Of a stretch of DNA of 61,909 bases, positions 24,253-38,500 are shown in pieces. Numbering within the stretch: the first letter of the stretch is position 1; every line of letters begins with the position of its first letter. Both the position numbers and the translations under genes were made by a program. Below the pieces are notes generated by a model. It worked only from the letters and a program-made list of their open reading frames with translations. It was not told the DNA's origin and searched no databases. Location: the NCBI GenBank assembly GCA_000697335.1, contig JNEM01007302.1, forward strand, positions 1 through 61,909, in the 5' to 3' direction. The DNA is from Conidiobolus incongruus B7586. Lineage: Eukaryota; Entomophthoromycota; Entomophthoromycetes; Entomophthorales; Conidiobolaceae.

Positions 24253-26426
24253 TCAAACTTTAAGATTATACAGATCCTTAATAATAGATTTGTAATGCTC
24301 TTTTAATTTCGGACGACATAATTTAGATCTATGTAGATTATCAATATTAGTTAAAAATATAAATTATATTCATAAGTCTTACGTTGGTGTTAACAATCCG
24401 TCATCAATAGAAAATGGACTATGTTCTAAATGAATGTTGGATGGAATTTCGAATCTAAATTAATTTATAATTAGTATATTGTTGATAGTTTATTAGTATT
24501 TACATATGATTATTACCTTGCAATTTTAGATTCTTGGCACATATTCTGAAGTTCATCCAATAGCTTGAATTTAATTTGATCGGTATTACAAGCTTCCTTC
24601 ACAGTAGTTAATTGGTAATCTTGTATATTAGATTGGATCCAATTTGGAAAAGTTTCGGGATCTGGTACGACAATAACTACTGGTGAGTTTTGAGTAGTTA
24701 ATCCCGTGACAAATGCCAATTGAACAGCTGGATGCCGGGTCAGTACAGCTTCAACACGCTCAGGAGTAACGAATTCGCCTTGACTCAATTTGAAGAAACT
24801 GGACTTGCGATCGATAATACTGAGTAGGCCTTCTTCGTTGATATATCCAATATCACCAGTTTTTAAGAAGCCTTCAGAATCAAAAGTCTCAACTGTCTTT
24901 TCGGGTTCTTTGTAATACCCTGAGAATAAATGTTCTCCTCTCACAAAGATTTCGCCCCTTGGGTAAGGCTTGTCAGTGACCAAATAATTCATTTCTGGGA
25001 CACTGACCAATTTCACTTCTGAAGTGGGATTTGGAGCACCTACATGATTGGAACGATAGTCTTTAAAGGGCGGAAAACTAATGGCTGAAGCCGTTTCAGT
25101 AGTTCCATAGCCCTCTAAAACTTCGCAGCAAAATGCAAGCCTTACGAAATGGAGTATATGACTTTGCAGCGGGGCACTACCACAAAGCATGTAGCGAACC
25201 CTACCACCTAGGATTTGGCGAATCTTATTAAATACTAATCGATCCCAAATTGGATGAGTATATTCACCAGTGTTCTTATACGCTTGTAACTTTGCTTGCA
25301 TTGCAATTTTGAATAGAGTGCTAGTGAATCCTTTTTGGTAGTCTATCTTTGCTTTAATACTGTCGTATATCCTATTCAAAAGTCTAGGAACTGTACAAAA
25401 CGTTGTAGGCTTCAATATCTGAACATCCTCAATGAGTTTTGTAATATCTCCCGAATAGAATCCAACACGACCCTTAAAATTGATGACGCTGTATTGAGTT
25501 ATGCGTTCATAGCAGTGTGATAGTGGCATATATGATATAAATACATTTTCACCGTAGGAAAAAGGCTTTAAAAGCTCGAAATGGGTGTAAGTGGTTAAAA
25601 TTAAGCTGTAATGATTAAGCATTGCACCTTTGGGAGTTCCGGTAGTACCCGAAGTATAACAAATTGTTGCAATATCCTCAGTTTTTGGTAGATGGTGAGG
25701 ATAACTATGTTGTGCACCTAATGCAATCAATTGATCAAAGTCTAGTAGTTGAAATTTTCCTTGAGTTTCATTCCATTTTGTTAGGACTGTAGCAACATTC
25801 ATAGATAGATTCGATTCTTTGAGAGTGTCTAAACAAATAATAACCTTGAGATATTCCAATCTGTCAGCGATCGATATAAGTAATGGAATCTTATCTATTG
25901 AAGTAGCAATAACTGGAGATTCACAATGATTTAGTATATAAACCACACTTTCAGGACCAAAAGTATCGTACAATCCAACAGTAGGTAACCTGTGATAACT
26001 ACAGGCTAAATCTAACATCCACCACTCTGGACGATTTGGAGCAAATATGGATACTGTCGTGAAGTCTTTAAGTAGCTTATTATTTGATAATGTATGATAT
26101 AGTCCAGAAGCTAACTTCATTATTTGATTGTGAACTTCTTTATAAGTTTTAAATTGAAAATCACCTAATTCTCCTGTGATAGGATCTCGTTTTCTCCTTC
26201 CTAAGTAAGGGCTATCAGGACTTTCGTTGACAGCTAATTAATCCAACTCTTTAATACCAAATTACTTAAAAATGATCAAGTCTTTACCTTTTTCAAACAA
26301 TTCGGGTCCCGTTTTAGGAAAATCTTCAGGTAAGCTTAAAACTTTATTGAAATAATTGATATGACGATAAATTCCAGTTTCATTATAGTTACTAGGTGCA
26401 GTTACTTGTTTTGAATATATTTTCAT
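24253..26426 (-). CDS. Long-chain acyl-CoA synthetase F, intact, 4 exons
   Basis: Exons on the - strand: 26426-26288, 26233-24517, 24454-24383, 24328-24253; 667 residues. The first exon encodes MKIYSKQVTAPSNYNETGIY. Ligase motifs are complete: CYTSGTTGTPKG, YMPLSHCYER, EGYGTTE, TGDIGYI, DRKSSFFKLSQGEF, LLTPTSKLCRPK. The tail ends LKV and has no peroxisomal signal. TATAAAAG on the - strand (26489-26496) lies about 63-70 bp before the ATG. From about 25680 to 26325 it is nearly identical to pseudogene G, including intron 1. Its C-terminal QNSPVV..PETFPNWIQSN block is shared with H, so F, G and H are the closest relatives in the array. It activates fatty acids; chain-length preference cannot be read from the sequence. 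Confidence 0.92.
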
Positions 26427-26488
26427 TTCTCTAATATTTTATTTTTATTTATTTTGAATTTAAACAATTTTATCTGAAATTTGACTCA

Positions 26489-26496
26489 CTTTTATA
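26489..26496 (-). promoter_or_regulatory. TATA box of synthetase F
   Basis: TATAAAAG on the - strand, about 63-70 bp before the ATG at 26426. Confidence 0.45.
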
Positions 26497-29250
26497 TTGA
26501 ATATATAATGATATATAAAATAATGCGGATATGATTTCTCCCTATATCGGAATTAGAAAATAATCTAAAGTATCAGATTTTCGCTGAATTATAGCAAATA
26601 TTTCACTTCCAATGTATCATTACTAGTTGGTGAAATAAAAAATCTGTTGAAATTATTTATCCACCATATTATTGAAATTAATATTTCCTTGATTTTTTAA
26701 TTAATATTAAAATTTGAAGAATGTAATTAAAATTTTGTATACACGCTTATACAATATTTTAATTGATTTTTCCTTCAAAACTCTTCCTCATCCCTCAACT
26801 ATTGAATCAAGAGAGTAAAATCATAAGCATCATATAAAAATCATACAATGAGCTTCATTAGAATATTTTAATATATATTATATTTAGAAAATAAGTTGAA
26901 AATGATTATCCATCTATCATATTTATGAACTTAATTATACTAAATTTCACATCAATTGGATAAATGTATAAAATTTAAGCAAGTTTTAATGTAATAAAAT
27001 AAAACCATAACTTCGACCAATAACTTGATGAAAAAACTAGTATTTCTTAACACTAATGATTAATTTAAGTAATTTACAGAATAGTATATGAACTAAAATC
27101 CATATCATCTCATGGTCTAAACTTTTTCCTAAAAATTTTCACCTAAATTAATCAAAAATTATATGATTTTAGTATAATTAAACGAAGATTAATTATATTA
27201 TTACACCTTCAAAGAGATAAATTTTCAATAAAGCTTAATTATTAGTTTTCTATTATTAAAATATTTTTAAACTTTAAACTATTATATTTTTGGAAATTTG
27301 AATTTTGATATTATATAGGAATTCAGGTTTGATGTATATATAGTTGAAATATTCTAAATGCATTTTTCATTCAATAGACAAATACATTAAACCCTCCATC
27401 TGTTTAATACTGATTATCCAATTGACAATGTCTGAAAATTTCAATTCTTCGATAATCAATGATGCTTTTTTACTTTTAATGAACTATAAACGGTGAATAC
27501 CCTTGATTGTATTTATCAAATACTCGCTGCTGAATGGATAAGACAAGTTCTGTTCATCATTTGAATAGATTTTTAAACTCAATTCAGTAATTATCAAGAG
27601 GAAATGTATAAATAGCCATTATAAATTATTCACATGATGGAGATTTTTTAGATATTAATAATTTATATGGATCATATAATATTTATTCAGTATAAAATTT
27701 CAATAATGTTTATTTAACCAAATCTTGATATATATTTTTATTTTGTATGCAACCAAATATTGAATTTATACATTCGAAACATATTAATATATTCTAATAA
27801 ATATACAAGTTGATCTTTTCAACCTCGTTATCAGACTATAGCAAAATTGATCATTTTTTGAGATATTTCAATGGATAATAATCAAAAACTAAATGTTTAA
27901 CAGATTTTCAATATAAAATACTGTCAAGGTATATATAATTTTTTATAATGATTACAGTTTTTATAGCATACATCAATGGATTTTAATAAACCAGTTGAGA
28001 GTATATTCAAATCCACTTTCGTGTGCAAAAATAAGCTCATATCAAAATATAAAAATTGAACTCGCATTCGTTAACTATTTACAGCTTGATCAAGTGATAC
28101 TTTATCGATAGCTAAAATCAAGTCTACAACTAGTATTTCACAAAATTGTTGAATTCCTAGTATTACTTTGGTAGTTAATTCTTGCAATGAGTTTATTCAC
28201 TTACACAAATATTGAGAAAAGAAAGTCCTTTTAAATTTATCAAATTTATAAAATTCGTTGAAGGTATTAAATTGATAACTTTGATTATGTATACTATAGA
28301 TTATATATCAAATATATAGACATAAATTTACAATATTTATAACTTATTATTAACCAATATGTCTTATTGCTGAAAAAATTAAGTATTTGTAGACTAATAA
28401 TGGTTTGATTAATTCATTATTATTTTCCATGTTAATGATTATCTTTCGTTCATTAATTATTTAGGTCAATCTTGATAAAGTGGAAAAAATTACTAACTAT
28501 AGATTTTACTAAAAACTGAATAATATATTTGATTGGATTACAACAAGTATTGTGAATAAGGTTTAAGCAGAGTTAATATTGCAAGATTTAATTTCCAAAT
28601 TATTTGGTCATTTAATCTTCCACTTTTGAAAAACCGCACACTTTCAAAGTTCGAGTATAACTATTGGGAATTTTCAGTAAATTTGTTATTACTTTGGATG
28701 ATAATGTATAGTCAAATTAAACTTACAAGCACTCTTCTATTATAACAATGATAAAATTTGAAAGATTTATAAATTGGGAACCTGGAGAAATAAAAATTAA
28801 AAACTCCAATTACACTGGTATTCAAATTTTGAACATGAGTATTATTCAATAAAAATCTTACACATCCATAATATGAATTCTTTCTCAATTCAATCTCTGG
28901 TTTTTAGAAAAATAACAGTATTAATATTTTACACTAATATTATCTAGTTTTGATCATTTTTATTACCATATTATAATCCGTTAAAAATTTGTGATTTTAA
29001 ATCTTAAATATTTAAATTAGTATTATTAAATTAATAATTTTCAATAATTATATCAAGTTTATCTACATGAATAATTAATTAATATTTGACAAACATTATT
29101 TATATCAACCTGATATTCAAATATGAAAAAATTCAAAGTCACTATTTTGTTATTTTTAGTATATATTATTGAAATCAATTGATGTACTATTCATAAATAA
29201 ATATTCAATGACAATTTGTTTCTTATTCCGATATTGATTATATTTTAATA
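26497..29250. other. 2.7-kb AT-rich intergenic DNA
   Basis: I searched both strands for relics of the synthetase family or transposases and saw none that I can support. Confidence 0.45.
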
Positions 29251-31385
29251 CTATAAAATCCTTCAATAAGAGATTAATAATACTTTTTTGATTTGGAAAG
29301 ACATAACTTGAAAAAAATTTATAATTAATTTGGGGATTAGATATATAATCTTTAGAATATTGATCTTAGTGTTAGCAGACCATAATGAATTTAAAATAGC
29401 TTAGGGTCCAAATATAGGCTGAATTGGATTAGAAATCTAATATAATTGATAATGAATATATAAATCAAAATATACTATCACATATATAAGATTAATAACT
29501 TAATATAGAACCTTGATACATATTATCAAGATATTTTTATAATTTGAATTTAATTTCGTCATTGTTACAATCCTCATTTTTGTAAATTGATACTTTGTCA
29601 TTTAAAAAGAATGCAATTTGCGAAAAGTTCAAGATCTGATAGAGTAATAACTACTGGTGAGCTTTGAGCAGTTAATTCCATGAAAAATGCCAATTGAACA
29701 ATTGGGTGTTCCATTAATACAACATCTACTCTTTCTGATAAGACAATTTCACCTTGGCTTAAATTTAACCTGAACTTGCAATTGGTAATTCAGATTAAGC
29801 ATTATTTGTTGATGTAATCAATATTTCCTGTTTAAAGAATTCATCAGAGTTGAAGGGTTCTTCAGTGCTATTCAATTGTTTGCAATATCCTGAGAATAGC
29901 ATTTTGCCCTTCACAAGAAATTCATTTTTTAGGTAAGGCTTGTCAGTGATCAAATAACTCATTTCTGTGATACTCACCAATTTACATTCATTTTGGGTAA
30001 TCGAGAACCAATATGGTTGGCTTTACAATTCTTAAAGGGGGATAAATTGATTCCCGAAGTAGATTTGGTAGAGCCGTAGCCTTCAACAACATCACAAGAG
30101 AATACTAATCTGAGGAAGTGGATTACGTGGCCCTGTAAAGGTGTACTTTTAGAAAAGATATAGCGGACCCTACTTCCTAAGATTTGGCGAACTTTACTAA
30201 ATACCAGTCAATCTCAAACTGGATGAGTATATTCATCGGTGTTCACAAACCTGTAGCTTTTCTCGCATCCCAATTTTGAATAGAGTGCTAGCGAGTCTGG
30301 TGTGATAGTCTTTCTTTGCTTTAATACTGTCGCAGATTATATTCAAGAGCCTTCGAGCAGTTAAAGATGCTGCGAGTTTCAAGCTGAATATCTTCGATTA
30401 ATTCTGTAATATCAAATGTATATAATCCCAAACGGCCCTTAAAATTGATGACGCTGTATTGGCATGTTCGTTCGTAGCAGTAGGATAGTGGTGTATAGAA
30501 TATATGTCCATTGTCACAGTAGTATAAAGACTTTATGACTTCGAAATGGATGTAAATAATTAAAATTAATTTGTAATGATTAAGTATTGCGCCTTTGGAA
30601 ATTCCAGTAGTATCCGAAGTATAACAAATTGTTACTATGTCCTCAGTTTTAGGTAGATGGTGAAGATAACTATGTTGTGCACCTAATGCAATCAATTGAT
30701 CAGAGTCTAGTAGTTGAAATTTTCCTTGAGTTTCATTCCATTTTGTTAGGACTGTAGTAGCATTGATAGATAGATTCGATTCTTTGAGAGTGTCTAAACA
30801 AATAATAACCTTGAGATATTCCAATCTGTCAGCGATCGATATAAGTAATGGAATCTTATCTATTGAAGTAGCAATAACTGGAGATTCACAATGATTTAGT
30901 ATATAAACCACACTTTCAGGACCAAAAGTATCGTACAATCCAACAGTAGGTAACCTGTGATAACTACAGGCTAAATCTAACATCCACCACTCTGGACGAT
31001 TTGGAGCAAATATGGATACTGTCGTGAAGTTTTTAAGTAGCTTATTATTTGATAATGTATGATATAGTCCAGAAGCTAACTTCATTATTTGATTGTGAAC
31101 TTCTTTATAAGTTTTAAATTGAAAATCACCTAATTCTCCTGTGGTAGGATCTCGTTTTCTCCTTCCTAAGTAAGGGCTATCAGGACTTTCGTTGACAGCT
31201 AATTAATCCAACTCTTTAATACCAAATTACTTAAAAATGATCAAGTCTTTACCTTTTTCAAACAATTCGGGTCCCGTTTTAGGAAAATCTTTAATTAAGC
31301 ATGTCCTCATCCAAATAACCTACATCGTTGTGAATTCCAGTTTGGTTAGGATAGTTAAGCGTTGTCACTTGAATAAATTTTGATC
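29251..31385 (-). pseudogene. Acyl-CoA synthetase pseudogene G, mosaic of F-like and H-like sequence
   Basis: The 5' half of exon 2 (30321-31085 and upstream to 31200) is open and almost identical to F. Further 3' it is interrupted by stops and shifts. The ATG of exon 1 is lost (it reads AAATTTATTCAAGTGACAAC where F has ATGAAAATATATTC), and exon 1 contains a TAA. The F-like tract starts abruptly at about 31291, inside exon 1, and includes the whole of intron 1. At 30074-30143 the sequence follows H instead (two mismatches in about 65 bp by eye, against very poor similarity to F). The P-loop is altered (TSDTTGISKG). Exon 3 and exon 4 relics are at about 29370-29440 and 29255-29320. A TATATAAAT sequence (RC of 31417-31425) remains upstream. 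Confidence 0.88.
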
Positions 31386-31416
31386 CCTTATTATTTTATT
31401 TTCAGTTTGATTGCAA

Positions 31417-31425
31417 TTTATATAA
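31417..31425 (-). promoter_or_regulatory. Surviving TATA-like element before pseudogene G
   Basis: On the - strand this reads TATATAAAT, at about the family distance from where the first exon began. Confidence 0.3.
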
Positions 31426-31950
31426 AAGAACTGATATTAAATTGATTTTTTAACCTCATATCTTATATGGTAAATGTCAGCCTTGAAAATTTATTTTTTA
31501 ATATATTTGTATTATAGTGGTTAATAAGATAATGATATTAGAAAAAAGTATTATACTAATTAGAATTTGTTGGGATTCAATAGCTTGTAGAAAATAGGAT
31601 TTTTGTATTCAATTTCAAATGATTGGGTTAAGATTATTTTTATATTTGAAAATGATCAATGATATACGTATCAATGATTTGAAATTTTATAACTGGATCA
31701 TTATATTAAATTATTGCTTTGAATGAAATTATGATTTTCACTAATTATTCATATATCAAAACTATTTATTTCTTTATCATATTTTGCAAGTAAAACTTAT
31801 ATATAAAGGATCATAAATTATTAAATAATATTGAATTGGAGTTTTTTTGACTATTAAAAGCTTGGAGTATTATATTGGATTCTATAGTGGTAGTAAAGGA
31901 ATAATTATATATTAAATCACAAAATTTATTACAGATTATTCTAAAGGTGA
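31426..31950. other. Spacer between pseudogene G and synthetase H
   Basis: About 500 bp of AT-rich DNA without visible features; it holds the upstream side of G and the 3' flank of H. Confidence 0.45.
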
Positions 31951-34122
31951 TTAAACTTTAGTATTATATAATCCCTCAATAATAGATTGGTAATGTTCCT
32001 TTAATTTGGGACGACATAATTTAGATCTAAAATATGATTAATATTATTTAATAGATATATTATTTTCTTAAGGCTTACGTTGGAGTTAATAATCCATCAT
32101 CAATTGAAAATGGCTGAGGGTCTAAATGGAGGTTGGATGGAATTTCAAATCTATATTAATAAAATATGAATATATTTATGTTGGGAAAAATGTAAATAAT
32201 ATATGATTACCTAGCTATCTTCGATTCTTGACACATCTTCTGAAGTTCATTTAATAACTTGGATTTAATTTGATCGCTATTACAAGCTTCTTTAATCGTT
32301 GTAAAATGATAATCTTGTATATTAGATTGAATCCAATTTGGAAAAGTTTCAGGGGCTGGTACGATTATGACTACTGGTGAGTTTTGAGTAGTTAATCCCG
32401 TGACAAATGCCAATTGAACAGCTGGATGCTGCGTGAGTACAGCTTCTACACGTTCTGGGGTGACAAATTCACCTTGACTCAATTTGAAGAAGCTGGATTT
32501 GCGATCAATAATGCTGATTAAGCCCTCTTCGTTGATGTAGCCTATATCCCCAGTCTTTAAAAATCCTTCAGAGTCAAAGGATTCTTCAGTCTTATCTGGT
32601 TGTTTGTAATATCCTGAGAATAGCATTTTGCCTCTTACAAGGATTTCGCCTCTTGGGTAAGGTTTGTCATTGACAAAGTAGTTCATCTCGGGAACACTAA
32701 CCAATTTCACTTCCGTATTGGGTAATGGAGCACCAACATGATTGGCTCTATAATCCTTAAAGGGGGATAAACTGATTCCTGAAGCAGTTTCGGTAGCGCC
32801 GTAGCCTTCAACAACATCGCAAGAGAATACTAATCTGAGGAAGTGGATCACGTGGCCCTGTAAAGGTGCACTTCCGGAAAGGATATAACGAACTCTTCCT
32901 CCTAAAATATTACGTACCTTACTAAATACTAGTCGATCCCAAACTGGATGAGCGAATTCACCCGTGCCCTTGTAGGCCTTGAGTTTGGAATGCAGTGCAA
33001 CTTTAAATAGAGCACTCACTATCCCCTTATTATAATCAATCTTTGCCTTGATACCATCATAAATTCGATTTAATAGCCTTGGTACTGTTGGGAATGCGGT
33101 TGGTTTCAATATTTGAATATCTTCCAATAATCTGGTAATATCTCCCGAATAGAATCCAACTCGTGCCTTAAGAAGAATTACATTATATTGACAGGTACGT
33201 TCGTAACAGTGAGATAATGGCATGTACGATATTGCTACATTGTCCCCGTAGAAAAAATGCTTGAAAAGCTTGCAGCTCGTGAATGTAGTGAGAAGTAAGC
33301 TATAGTGACTAAGCAGGGCACCTTTTGGAGTTCCAGTAGTACCTGAAGTGTAACAAATCGTTGCTATGTCCTCAGGCTTGGGTAAATGATGGGGATAATT
33401 GTGTTCTTCACCCAATGCAATCACTTGGTCAAAGTCCAACAAATGAAATTTCCCTTGAGATTGATTCCATTTGATTACAACTGATGCCAAGTCATCCGGT
33501 CTTTTCGTTTCTTTTAGAGAATCCAAACAAATAATTACCTTGAGATGCTCTAACTTATCAGCAATCTGTAAAATTACAGGAATTTTTTCCAATGATGCCG
33601 CAATAATAGGTGATTCACAGTGATTTAAGATATATATGACACTGTCTGGTCCAAACGTATCATAGAGACCGACTGTAGGTAATGTGTGATAGCTGCAAGC
33701 CAAATCTAGCATCCACCACTCGGGACGATTAGGAGAAAAGATTGAAATTGGTGTGAATTGTTTGAGGAATAAATGATTACTATCTAGTATGTGATAGACA
33801 CCTGACGCTAGTTTCATGACTTGATTATGTACTTCCTTATATGTTTCAAATTTATAATTTCCCAAAGCTCCAGTATTAGGGTTCCTTTCGCGTTTACCTA
33901 AGTATAGTTCGTTGGGACATTCACTTACAGCTAAAAAGTTCAATTTGTTAATGTGGAATAAATGTTTGATGTATATCAGTTACTTTTCTCAAATAACTCA
34001 GGTCCTGTTTTAGGATGGTCGTCAGGAATCACCTCAATCCCCTCTAAATACCCCATACGACGAAATAATCCCGTCTCTTCAGGGTTTGTACTATCTGTGA
34101 CTCGCTTTGCATAAATTGCCAT
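31951..34122 (-). CDS. Long-chain acyl-CoA synthetase H, intact, 4 exons
   Basis: Exons on the - strand: 34122-33984, 33930-32211, 32150-32079, 32026-31951; 668 residues. The first exon encodes MAIYAKRVTDSTNPEETGLF and ends EKA (phase 1). Motifs: CYTSGTTGTPKG, YMPLSHCYER, EGYGATE, TGDIGYI, DRKSSFFKLSQGEF, LLTPTSKLCRPK. The product ends TKV and lacks a PTS1-like tail. An open frame runs 12 nt upstream of exon 2 into intron 1, so an ATG at 33943 could be mistaken for the start. The 139-nt first exon shared by all copies argues for 34122. A run of about 60 identical bases is shared with F at the segment encoding TGLTTQNSPVV. H is also the apparent donor or sister of the 3' part of pseudogene G. 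Confidence 0.92.
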
Positions 34123-35570
34123 TTTTTATTTTATTGATATTCAACCAACTCTTATCCTTTATTTTTCTATTTAATTGAATAAAATAATAATTGAATGGAT
34201 TTGAATTGAGTTATATACTCATTTATAATCATGCAATTTATGGTAAATCCATTTGAAACAAATTACTAATTTGGTATCGATTGATAACTGACGTAAACAA
34301 AATGAAATATATCACTTTATTAATTCGAAATATGTAAATTCATTGAATCAAAGTTTAATCTTGTTTACTCCTTAATTTTTTGATAATAAGACCATTTTTT
34401 ATATAGAAATCTCTTAAATTATGTTATTATAAATTCTTTTTAAATACTCTATTAACTTTACTATTTATTGAGTGTTGAAAGGTTGAAATATGTGGTAAAT
34501 CTTAATTGCATTGCAGATGATTGATACTAAGTAAAACGCTATATCCAATAATTATGTAAATATATCTGAAGCTTTAACCTAAGTATTATTAAAGAGGATA
34601 ATTTATATGATTTTTTTAATAATCATTTTAGTCTTTTGATTCATTATAAAAAGGGATTTTCCATATTCTAATGATTTCATAGAATTTTCACATGATAATT
34701 TAAGATTTTCAATTCAAACTTAAACTAATGGGGTCTATTACCAGATTACATTAAAATTTGTATTTATTTTTAATATATCCAATGACTCCTTATTTCCTCC
34801 AAATGAACCGCCAAAATCATTTTTTAAATACATATATTCAAATAAATAAACCAAAACGTTTTTAATATTTTTCAATCCTTCCCTTTGTAATATTTTGACT
34901 GAATTTTTAAATATAACTAATTAATATGTATACTTAAGTCGAATTTCAGGTAAAAATATGGTCACCTAAAATATCATTAAATATTATATATGGTATAAAT
35001 TCTAAGGATAATGAATGAATATAATATCAAAATATTATATTATGAAGTATTATATAATAACTACCTCTAAGACATATATAATTTATATTTTGAATAACTT
35101 TTGTTACAACTATATATACTTGGCTATTGTATATTTTCCTCAAAGGTGAAAAATATACATTTCGGAAATACTCAAATTATTGAAATAGGTTTGAATATAT
35201 AAATGAAATTAAGTTAGATGATTGAAGATTGAATTAAGACTTTACAAATTTACATGATTTTAATAGATCATTTTCAGTTAATCGTGATAATATACGCTAT
35301 GACAATGATAGTAGGATGACTTCAAATAGAAAAATCTAAATATAATATGATGTAATAAGGGTAATTTTGATTAGTTAAATATAATTGACCTAATAATTAG
35401 CAATATTACAAAAAACTAACAAATATACAAATGTTTTTATATGCCTTATTCTCAATTATAATTGATAATGAATTTCATTCAAAAACTAATCAAATATATT
35501 ATGATTGATAATTTTAAGTCTGTTATTCAATTAATTATTTTGGGGAGTTTGATTTGGCATTACAATTTAA
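34123..35570. other. Intergenic DNA between H and pseudogene I
   Basis: AT-rich. A possible TATA element for H (TATATAAC on the - strand, near 34211) is weak. No gene recognised. Confidence 0.4.
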
Positions 35571-38500
35571 TAATTGATAGTGTTGGTTTAGCTTGGGACG
35601 ACAAATTTAGGTCTATATATTTTTAACAGTTAAATCAATTATAGTGATATCACAGAGGTTATCATACTTTGGTGCGCAAAATAGCTCGTCATTAATTGAA
35701 AATAGTACGGATTGTGAATAAATATTAGTGAAGTTTCTAATATACTTCAAAAAAATACTAGTTTATTTGAGTTATTTTGTTTTAAAAAATTTTTATTTGG
35801 CAATTTTACATTTTTGACAAAATTTTGAATTTCATTAATTGATTCATTGTTGTATATTTTATTCATTGATTTATATGAATAATGCTTAAAATTAATTTCA
35901 ACCCAATTCTTCAAAATATTTGGATTGCGAATAATAGCAACTGGAGAGTTTTGATTACTCACTCATGAACAAAAGCCATTTGAAAATAACATTTGGAGAG
36001 TACAGCTTCGTCTCTTCCTGATGTAATAAACTTCCTTTGACTCAATTTAAAGAAGCTTGGCTGATGACGAACAACAGGAATCAATCTTCCTTCATTAATG
36101 TATCTGATATCTCCGGTCTTCGAAAATCCCTTTTCATCATATGATTCTGCTTACTTTTCGGGCACTCTGAAATATCTTTTGAAAAACTGCTTGCCTCTAA
36201 CGAGAATATCACCCACTGGTATAAGGCTTATCAGTGATAAAATAATTCATTCTAGGCACACTAACCAATTTCACCTCGGAATAAGCCATTTGAGCACCTA
36301 CATGATTCGCACTATAGCCTCTTACAGGTGCGAAGCTAAATCTGGAAGCCGTTTCAGTCATATCATATCCTTCTAATACAACACAAAAAATGCTAATCTT
36401 TCGAATTGAACTATCTAGCTTTAGAGTGGTCCACCATCTGTGATATTGACCTGCAATTCCCTCTTAACAAATTTCTTACATGTTAAATACTAATTTGTCC
36501 GATAATGGATAAGTCAGCTCTCTTGTAATATTGTATTCTTGGAGTTTTTTGCATTCCGAGTTCAAATAGAGTTCTACCAAGTCCTTTTTGAACTCAAATT
36601 TTGTTTTGATACTATCACCTATTTGATTTGATATTGTTGGGACTATTAAAAATGCAGAAAGTTTTAATAACTCTATGACCTCTAATAATTTTTATACACG
36701 ATTTGAAAAAGTTCCGCTTGCTTCTTGAAGATGAAACATTTATATTAACCTGCTTATTCAAAATAATGAAAAAGTTGCAAATAATAAATATTGACACTAT
36801 CCTGATTGTAGAAATATTTAAAATAGTGATGAAAGATATAAATGATTTGAATGAAGTTATAATGCCTGAGAATTGTTCTCTTAGCAGCTTCAGTGATGCC
36901 AGAGGTGTAGAATATTGTTGCAGAATCATTAAGTCAAAGTAAAGAATGGGAGTATATATACCCAGCTCTCAGTGTAATGCGTTGAGCAAAATCCATTAAC
37001 TTAAATTTTTCTTGAGTTTTATTCAATTTGTTTAATTGTTACAACATCAATTGGTGGATTTGATTTTATAAGTGAATCTAAACAATCACTTTAAGATACT
37101 CCAACCTGTCAGCAATAGACAAGATCAACAAAACTTTATCAATTGAGGTAGCAATCACTGGTGACCTGCTATAGTTTAAAATATATTTCAAACTCGCAGA
37201 ATCATATGTATTATAAAAACCAACTATAAACAATATATGATAGCAATAAGCTATTACTCTATAATTTAAATAATGGGAATTTTTTGTGATTGAAAATAAA
37301 TAAATATTTTAATATATAATATATAAAAATAAATATATAATATTAATTTAATAGTTTCTTTTATTATTAATAACTTTTTGCTATACTTTTAGCAAAGATC
37401 TAACACTTAAAAAATAATTCTTTTTATTAAAGATTAAAATTTGATGATTTATAAACTAATTAAATTTTCTTATAGAAATTTTCTTTTTTGAACACTAGTT
37501 TTTTAATTACTTAAAGGAATTATAATTATATAAGTTATAGTTTAAAAAATATTAGATATGATAGTTTTTTCTAGTTATTTTTAATTAGAAAGTTTTTTAT
37601 AACTTTAAATTTATATATTATATAATTATCATTTAAAATATTAGGTTTTCTTAAATTATCTTAAAAATATTAATTAAAAATACATTTATTTGAAAAAATA
37701 ATATAAAACCTATTATTAATTAATTTCCTTTTTAAAACTAAATAAAAATAACATATATTATTATAATTTATTATAACAATTAACATTTATTTATTAATTA
37801 AATATTTATTTAAAAAAGTTTATAAAATAAGTTAATTTAATTTCATTTAACATTTTAATTTGTTTTTTAATAAAAGATTATATATAAAGATTTAAAATTC
37901 ATTTATTTTAATTATTTGCTATAAAAAATTAAGTTTTTAATAATATTTTAATAAGTTTTATTAAATAATAGCTATTTTAACTTTGTTTCAAATTATAGTT
38001 AAATTATAAGGTATTTATTTTATATTTTTATTTATTAATTTGAGTTTAAACTTTAATATATATAAAATACTTATAAATTTAATATGATTATATTTTAATA
38101 ATTTTTTAATTAAAATTAAAAGGTATTTTTTAATATATTTTTATATTTTATTAATAATTATAAAAGTAATAGTTAAAGTTAGTTTATTACACTTTATTAG
38201 ATTTTAGATAATTTTTTTAATTTTAAAATAATTTATTTAGATAATATTTTATTATTAAAAAATATTTGAATATTTTAAATAATTTTAAAGGATTTATGGT
38301 TAAATTTTATTAATATTAAAATAAAAAACTTTTGATGATTATTATTTAAGTTTAATTAAATTAAATAATTAATTTTTAATCAAAGAAATTATAATATATA
38401 TATATATATATATAATTTAAAAAGATCTAATTTCTCATTTATTTTATATATATTTATTTATTTAAAATTAATATTATTTTCAAAAAAACAGAAATTAAAA

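Noticed and set aside
33931-33943. ATG at 33943 as the start of synthetase H
   Set aside because: It lies in intron 1. The 139-nt first exon from 34122 matches all paralogues and joins in frame.
36703-36942. 79-residue + strand frame inside pseudogene I
   Set aside because: It is antisense text of the degraded exon 2, as shown by the synthetase motifs on either side.
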